45,913 bases of DNA from Bacteroidales bacterium (GTDB lineage: Bacteria > Bacteroidota > Bacteroidia > Bacteroidales > P3). The notes beneath the pieces were generated by a model. That model searched no databases. It had not been told where the DNA came from and saw only the letters and a program-made list of their open reading frames with translations. Location: NCBI GenBank assembly GCA_017550405.1, contig JAFZPH010000041.1:1-45913 (forward strand), read 5' to 3'. A program made the position numbers and the translations under genes. This document shows, piece after piece, positions 41,067-45,913 of this stretch. The stretch's first letter is position 1, and each line of letters starts with the position of its first letter.

Positions 41067-44000
41067 ATGAAAACATTAATACGTCTTTTGGCCCTGGTGG
41101 CGGCACTCAGTGTCGGATGGGCCGCGAATGCGCAATCATCATTGGCAGGTTACGACTTCGTCACATCAACAAGTGCCAATAAATGGCTCGCTCTCTCCAG
41201 CACGACCAACCTGCTGACCAGCAGCGGCGACGGCGTGGCATCCACCCTGCAGAACATCGGGTTCACTTTCCCCTTTGGCGGCAGCACCTACACCCAGTTC
41301 TCCGTCAATTCCGACGGCAACCTGCGGCTGGGTGGAACCCAGACGGGAACCGGTAGTTATGACACTCCGTTCTCTAGTTCTAGAGCCAGTTACAACAACC
41401 CGAAGATTAACTTCTTCGGCTGCGACGGCTATTGTGTCGCTGGGACGCACTATGTGCATGCTCAGAACTTCACCAGCTCCAGCGGATTAAAGTATCTGGT
41501 GGTGGAGTTCTGTCTGGGCACATACGCTTCCGCCACCCAAAACGTGCAGTACAAATGGCAGGTGCAGCTCTGCGAGAACGGCAACATCCAAGTCGTCTTC
41601 CCCTCCACCGTACCTTCACTGGGACCAGCGGTAGCACGCCAGATGGGTCTTTGCGTCGACAACCAGGACGGATGGGTTATCAACTCCAGCAACTCAGCGA
41701 CCCATTTCACAAATGGGTTCTCTGACAACACCTGGAGCTCAGGCTCCTGGCCTAACGCCAGCAGATACTATGTCTTTTATCGGGACAATTGTACTACCAT
41801 TCCAAACTACGACTACACTCTATTCCCTTCCGACACCTGGAACACCCACTCTTCGGCCACCGACCCCTTCAACGCCTACTGCCATAAAAAGGTTTACCGG
41901 GTTTGGGTTATCCCTGGGTTCAGATACACCTTCAAGACCGGCTGCGACGACGGCGCCACCGCCGATTTCGACACCAAGCTGTACCTTTACAACAGCTCCG
42001 GATTAGAGCTTGCTTCTGACGATGACGGTTGCTCAAACAACCAGTCGAAGATTGAATACCTCGCCAATAGTCGAGAATTCCTATACCTCGTAGTACGAGG
42101 ATATAGCGTATCCAATACTGGCAGCTACACGCTGGCATACAAACAGGAGTTCAATCCCGATTACTACTCTATCACTCCCACCACCGACTACCAGACCCAC
42201 TCATTCACAACCAGCAGCACCAATCCCTCGAAGATATACCGATTTTATGTGTCCAGCGACGATGTGTCAAACCATACGACATTCTTCTTCAAGACAAGCT
42301 GTGGCAACGGCGCCTCCGCCAGTTTCGACACCTGGATGGAAATACGTAATGCCAACGGCCAACAGCTCATATATAATGACGACGGGGCTTGCGGCAACAC
42401 CGGGTCGTATATCGCATACCAGCCCACGCAGTCGGGCTACCTGTTCTTAACAGTAAGAGGGTACAACAACGATCCTGGCAGCTACACACTTGCCTACAAG
42501 AAGGGGTGCGTCAACCTCCCCGACTACCACTATGTCATCACCGCAAGCAGCTCCTGGCAAACCCACTCATCACAGACCTCCGAAGGCGAATGCACCAACT
42601 ATAAGATATACAAGACTTGGGTGAACGAAGGCTATGCCTACACCTTCAAGACGGGCTGCGAAGACGGTGCCTCAGCCGATTTCTGGACCGACTTGTCTCT
42701 GTATAACAGTGACGGCATAAGAATTGCTGATGATGAAAACGCTTACTGTAGCGAAGGCATTAGTTCAAAGTTATTCTACTGCCCGTCACAATCGGGATAC
42801 GTGTACCTGAAAGTAAACGACTGGACGCGTTCTTATGGCAACTACACGCTTGCCTACAAGAGGGAAACGCCACTTCATATCTCCACCAATGTCAACCTGT
42901 CAGGGGGCGGCTGGATAGAAGGAAATAATGGAAACTACGCTAACGGCCAAACTTGTGGATTGCGTGCTTATGCCTCGCCCGGATATCAGTTTACCAACTG
43001 GACCGAAGGCTCCACCGTCGTCTCCACCTATCAAGGCTATAGTTTCACCGTCACCGCAGACCGCACCCTGACAGCTAACTTCACCCCCACGGGTAACTGC
43101 CAATTGTTTCAAAATGAAGAATTTAACACATACCCCACATACTACGACCAATTCGACCACTACACCACTTCCACCACCGCCAAGACCGGTGTGGAACCGC
43201 CCTGCTGGACGCTCGTCCCGCTGGATGTACCCATAACCAACGCTTACAAACCCATGATTTACTACAGCCCCGCCAACGCCTACAGCGGCAACTACAGCCT
43301 TATCCTCAACAAGCGATGCATCTATGCCATGCCTTATGTCAAGAATATACATAGATGTGGTTTGTCTTTTTATGTCAAACAGCCACAAGCGAAATACAAA
43401 CTGGAGGTAGGCGTGATGTCCGACCTCAACGACGCAAGCACTTTCGTACCCATTCGCACCATCAACAATCCCGACACTATTTATATATACTATAATAATA
43501 TATTTCTTGATGATCCCAATATCCAAGGCCACTACATCGCTTTCCGAAATACCTTAGCCGATGGCTACACGGGCGACTTCAGCGTGAACTACATTGATAA
43601 CATTGAACTTTCTGATAAGGGGTACTGCCCTAGCATCTCCAGTAATGACATCCCCTATACCGACCATTTCGACCGCTACACCACCAGCACCACCGCCAAA
43701 ACCGGCGAGGAGCCGCCCTGCTGGGAACTGGTCAAACAGGATGTCACCATGACCGACGAGTACAAGCCCATGATTTACTACGCCTCCGCCAACGCACACA
43801 GCGGCAACTACAGCCTCATCCTCAACAAACGCGGCATCTACAGAATGCCCTACATTTGGGGAACCAATATAGGCACCTTGAAACTAGACTTCTACCTCAA
43901 GCAGACCCAGACCAAGTACCAACTGCAGGTGGGGGTATGCAATGAAGACGGTAGTGATTTCACTCCCATCGCCACCATCAACAACAGCAGCACCAATTAC

Positions 44001-45913
44001 GAGCATGTCACCGTCAAATTCTCATCCTACACCGGCACCGGTCACTGCATCGCCTTTCGCAACGTCCTCGCCTCCGGCCAGACCGGCGACTACAGCATCA
44101 ACTACATCGACGACCTGGTGCTCAGCTACATCTTCCCATGTCCCGAAATCACCGCCGACGACCTCCCCTATACCGACAACTTCGACTCCTACACCTCCTC
44201 CACCACCGCCAAAACAGGAGCACAGCCTCCCTGCTGGGAACTGGTCGAGCAGGATGTCACCATGACCGACGAATACAAGCCCATGGTTTACTACGCCTCC
44301 GCCAATGCACACAGCGGCAACTACTCCCTTATCCTCAACAAGCGCGGCATCTACTCTATGCCAGAGTTCGAGGGGGATGTGACTACCCTCCAGCTCTCCT
44401 TCTATCTCAAGCAGACCCAGACCAAGTACCAGCTGCAGGTGGGGGTATGCAGTTTTTGGGGTGATGATTTCGTTCCCGTCGCCACCATCAACAACAGCAC
44501 CACCAACTACGAGCATGTCACCGTCGACTTCTCCTCCTACACCGGCTACAGACACTACATCGCCTTCCGCAACATCCTTGCCTCCGGCCAGACCGGCGAC
44601 TACAGCATCAACTACATCGACGACCTGGTGCTCAGCCTCCGCCCAACCTGCACCGCCATCACCGCCGACGACCTCCCCTACACCGACAACTTCGACTCCT
44701 ACACCTCCTCCACCACCGCCAAGACCGGCGTGCAGCCCGACTGCTGGACCCTTGCACATCAGTACGTCACCATGACCGACGAATACAAACCTATGATTTA
44801 CTATAGCAGTGCCAACGCACACAGTGGCAACTACTCTCTCCTCCTCAACAAGCGCGGCATCTACACAATGCCTGAGTTCAACGGCGATGTCAACACCCTC
44901 CAGATGAGTTTCTACCTCAAGCAGACACAAGCCAAATACCAGCTCCAAGTGGGTGTCATGTCCGACCTCTCCAACGCCTCATCCTTTGTCCCCGTGGCAA
45001 CGTTCAATAACTCCAGCACCACGGCATCTGTCCTCTGCAATGTCGACTTCTCCTCTTACACCGGTTCCGGCCACTATATCGCTTTCCGCAACATTCTTGC
45101 CTCAGGTCAGACTGGCGACTACAGCTGCAACTACATCGATGACATCACCCTTGAACTCCGTCCTGTCGCCACCTGTACAGGCATCAATGTCGACGACCTC
45201 CCCTACACTGACAACTTCGATTCCTACACCACCTCCCACACCGCCAAGACAGGCGTCGAACCCACCTGCTGGACCCTCGCCCACCAGGATGTCGCCATGA
45301 CCGACGAGTACATGCCCATGGTTTACTACAACGCATCCAACGCACACTCGGGCTCCTACAGCCTGCTCCTCAACAAGCGTTGCATCTACGCCATGCCCGA
45401 GTTCAACGGCGACGTCAGCTCCCTCCAGCTCTCATTGTACGTCAAACAGGGTGTCGCCAAGTACCAGCTCCAGGTCGGCGTCATGTCTAACCTCAACGAT
45501 GCTTCCACCTTCGTGCCTGTCGCCACCATCAACAACGCCAGCACCTCCGCTTCGGTACTGTCCACCGTCAGCTTTGAGAGCTACTCCGGCAACGGCCGCT
45601 ACATCGCTTTCCGAAACGTCCTCCCCGCCGGTGTATCCGAGAACTTCAGCTGCAACTACATCGATGACATCACCCTTGAACTCCGTCCCGACGACTGCAA
45701 CGCCATCCAAGTCTCCGACCTCCCCTATTCCGACAACTTCGACTCCTATACCTCCAGCACTACCGCCAAGACTGGCGTCGAACCCGACTGCTGGACCCTC
45801 GCCCACCAGGATGTCGCCATGACCGACGAGTACATGCCCATGGTTTACTACAACGCATCCAACGCACACTCGGGCTCCTACAGCCTGCTCCTCAACAAGC
45901 GTTGCATCTACGC
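41067..45913 (+). CDS. Giant secreted repeat protein without protease domain (HagA-like partner); 3' end beyond the window
   Basis: The frame from the ATG at 41067 stays open to the last base, giving at least 1615 aa. A signal peptide (MKTLIRLLALVAALSVGWAANAQ region) is followed by an N-terminal beta domain (about 25-240; GFTFPFGGSTYTQFSVNSDG, nidogen-like wording). Three ~115-aa PPC-like beta domains begin at about 41806, 42160 and 42520, each ending GSYTLAYK or GNYTLAYK and containing TFKTGCDDGATADFDT-like strands. One InlB-type repeat (42871-43094) precedes jelly-roll units of the type found in the upstream protease, starting at 43098, 43626, 44139, 44649, 45174 and 45696 (the last cut by the window end). 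No C10 catalytic motif is present. A T9SS sorting domain is expected at the missing C-terminus but cannot be seen. Probably an adhesin or binding protein. Confidence 0.88.
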   Translation, partial: MKTLIRLLALVAALSVGWAANAQSSLAGYDFVTSTSANKWLALSSTTNLLTSSGDGVASTLQNIGFTFPFGGSTYTQFSVNSDGNLRLGGTQTGTGSYDTPFSSSRASYNNPKINFFGCDGYCVAGTHYVHAQNFTSSSGLKYLVVEFCLGTYASATQNVQYKWQVQLCENGNIQVVFPSTVPSLGPAVARQMGLCVDNQDGWVINSSNSATHFTNGFSDNTWSSGSWPNASRYYVFYRDNCTTIPNYDYTLFPSDTWNTHSSATDPFNAYCHKKVYRVWVIPGFRYTFKTGCDDGATADFDTKLYLYNSSGLELASDDDGCSNNQSKIEYLANSREFLYLVVRGYSVSNTGSYTLAYKQEFNPDYYSITPTTDYQTHSFTTSSTNPSKIYRFYVSSDDVSNHTTFFFKTSCGNGASASFDTWMEIRNANGQQLIYNDDGACGNTGSYIAYQPTQSGYLFLTVRGYNNDPGSYTLAYKKGCVNLPDYHYVITASSSWQTHSSQTSEGECTNYKIYKTWVNEGYAYTFKTGCEDGASADFWTDLSLYNSDGIRIADDENAYCSEGISSKLFYCPSQSGYVYLKVNDWTRSYGNYTLAYKRETPLHISTNVNLSGGGWIEGNNGNYANGQTCGLRAYASPGYQFTNWTEGSTVVSTYQGYSFTVTADRTLTANFTPTGNCQLFQNEEFNTYPTYYDQFDHYTTSTTAKTGVEPPCWTLVPLDVPITNAYKPMIYYSPANAYSGNYSLILNKRCIYAMPYVKNIHRCGLSFYVKQPQAKYKLEVGVMSDLNDASTFVPIRTINNPDTIYIYYNNIFLDDPNIQGHYIAFRNTLADGYTGDFSVNYIDNIELSDKGYCPSISSNDIPYTDHFDRYTTSTTAKTGEEPPCWELVKQDVTMTDEYKPMIYYASANAHSGNYSLILNKRGIYRMPYIWGTNIGTLKLDFYLKQTQTKYQLQVGVCNEDGSDFTPIATINNSSTNYEHVTVKFSSYTGTGHCIAFRNVLASGQTGDYSINYIDDLVLSYIFPCPEITADDLPYTDNFDSYTSSTTAKTGAQPPCWELVEQDVTMTDEYKPMVYYASANAHSGNYSLILNKRGIYSMPEFEGDVTTLQLSFYLKQTQTKYQLQVGVCSFWGDDFVPVATINNSTTNYEHVTVDFSSYTGYRHYIAFRNILASGQTGDYSINYIDDLVLSLRPTCTAITADDLPYTDNFDSYTSSTTAKTGVQPDCWTLAHQYVTMTDEYKPMIYYSSANAHSGNYSLLLNKRGIYTMPEFNGDVNTLQMSFYLKQTQAKYQLQVGVMSDLSNASSFVPVATFNNSSTTASVLCNVDFSSYTGSGHYIAFRNILASGQTGDYSCNYIDDITLELRPVATCTGINVDDLPYTDNFDSYTTSHTAKTGVEPTCWTLAHQDVAMTDEYMPMVYYNASNAHSGSYSLLLNKRCIYAMPEFNGDVSSLQLSLYVKQGVAKYQLQVGVMSNLNDASTFVPVATINNASTSASVLSTVSFESYSGNGRYIAFRNVLPAGVSENFSCNYIDDITLELRPDDCNAIQVSDLPYSDNFDSYTSSTTAKTGVEPDCWTLAHQDVAMTDEYMPMVYYNASNAHSGSYSLLLNKRCIY
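43098..45913 (+). repeat. Six jelly-roll repeats of the second giant protein (last one truncated)
   Basis: Unit lengths are 528, 513, 510, 525 and 522 bp. Unit 1 is most divergent (YPTYYDQFDHYTTS, and an AT-rich stretch near 43485-43515). Units 2-3 replace CNYIDD with INYIDDLVLS or VNYIDNIELS forms and therefore lack one Cys. Units 5 and 6 are identical over the 125 bp that can be compared (45267-45391 and 45789-45913). Confidence 0.85.

Noticed and set aside
43485..43520. Suspected frameshift in the second giant gene at the AT-rich stretch
   Set aside because: Reading through codon by codon shows the frame stays open (DTIYIYYNNIFLDDPN) and rejoins the repeat at HYIAFRN.

Overview
The window looks like chromosomal DNA of an uncultured gut- or oral-type Bacteroidales. 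Support comes from type IX secretion system (T9SS) C-terminal sorting domains of both type A and type B, Bacteroidetes-restricted families (DUF4270, a truncated GT5 glycogen synthase, a PorE-like TPR/PD40 protein, FISUMP-type lipoprotein, FHS-type sugar transporter), and repeated use of the Bacteroidetes -7 promoter element TAnnTTTG in front of genes.

Layout. 1-0.73 kb: 3' end of a T9SS type B surface protein. 0.76-2.66 kb: RecQ helicase without a normal start codon. 2.6-6.7 kb (minus): operon of a short glycogen synthase, a DUF4270 lipoprotein, a MORN-repeat protein and Maf. 6.9-7.4 kb: recX with tandem terminators. 7.7-8.5 kb (minus): SAM hydroxide adenosyltransferase (DUF62). 8.7 kb: frameshifted fossil of a T9SS type A sorting signal. 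8.95-14.5 kb: operon sufC-sufD-PorE-like-ABC exporter. 14.6-16.5 kb: a 12-codon leader-like ORF, a 55-aa small protein and a FISUMP lipoprotein. 16.66-17.23 kb: intergenic element with direct and inverted repeats. 17.3-19.1 kb (minus): rpsA. 19.4-21.3 kb: small membrane protein and sugar transporter. 21.4-25.3 kb (minus): atpE-F-H-A-G, without atpB, atpD or atpC. 25.6-28.9 kb (minus): DUF5362-like protein, nadB, patB-like aminotransferase. 29.2-32.3 kb: lipoprotein sensor kinase and response regulator. 32.5 kb: tRNA-Cys with its own promoter and terminator. 32.9-45.9 kb: two giant secreted modular proteins, the second running off the window.

The left 32 kb is mostly housekeeping: Fe-S assembly, ATP synthase, NAD synthesis, ribosomal protein S1 and DNA repair regulation. 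The most interesting part is the right end. A C10 (streptopain-family) cysteine protease carries eight ~520-bp jelly-roll repeats interleaved with InlB-like repeats and ends in a T9SS sorting domain. It is followed by a protease-less giant protein built from the same repeat. This resembles the RgpA/Kgp-HagA arrangement of Porphyromonas gingivalis, but with an unrelated protease fold. Near-identical DNA tracts shared between the two genes, and between adjacent units of the second, point to ongoing recombination. All assignments rest on reading the sequence; no database search was run.
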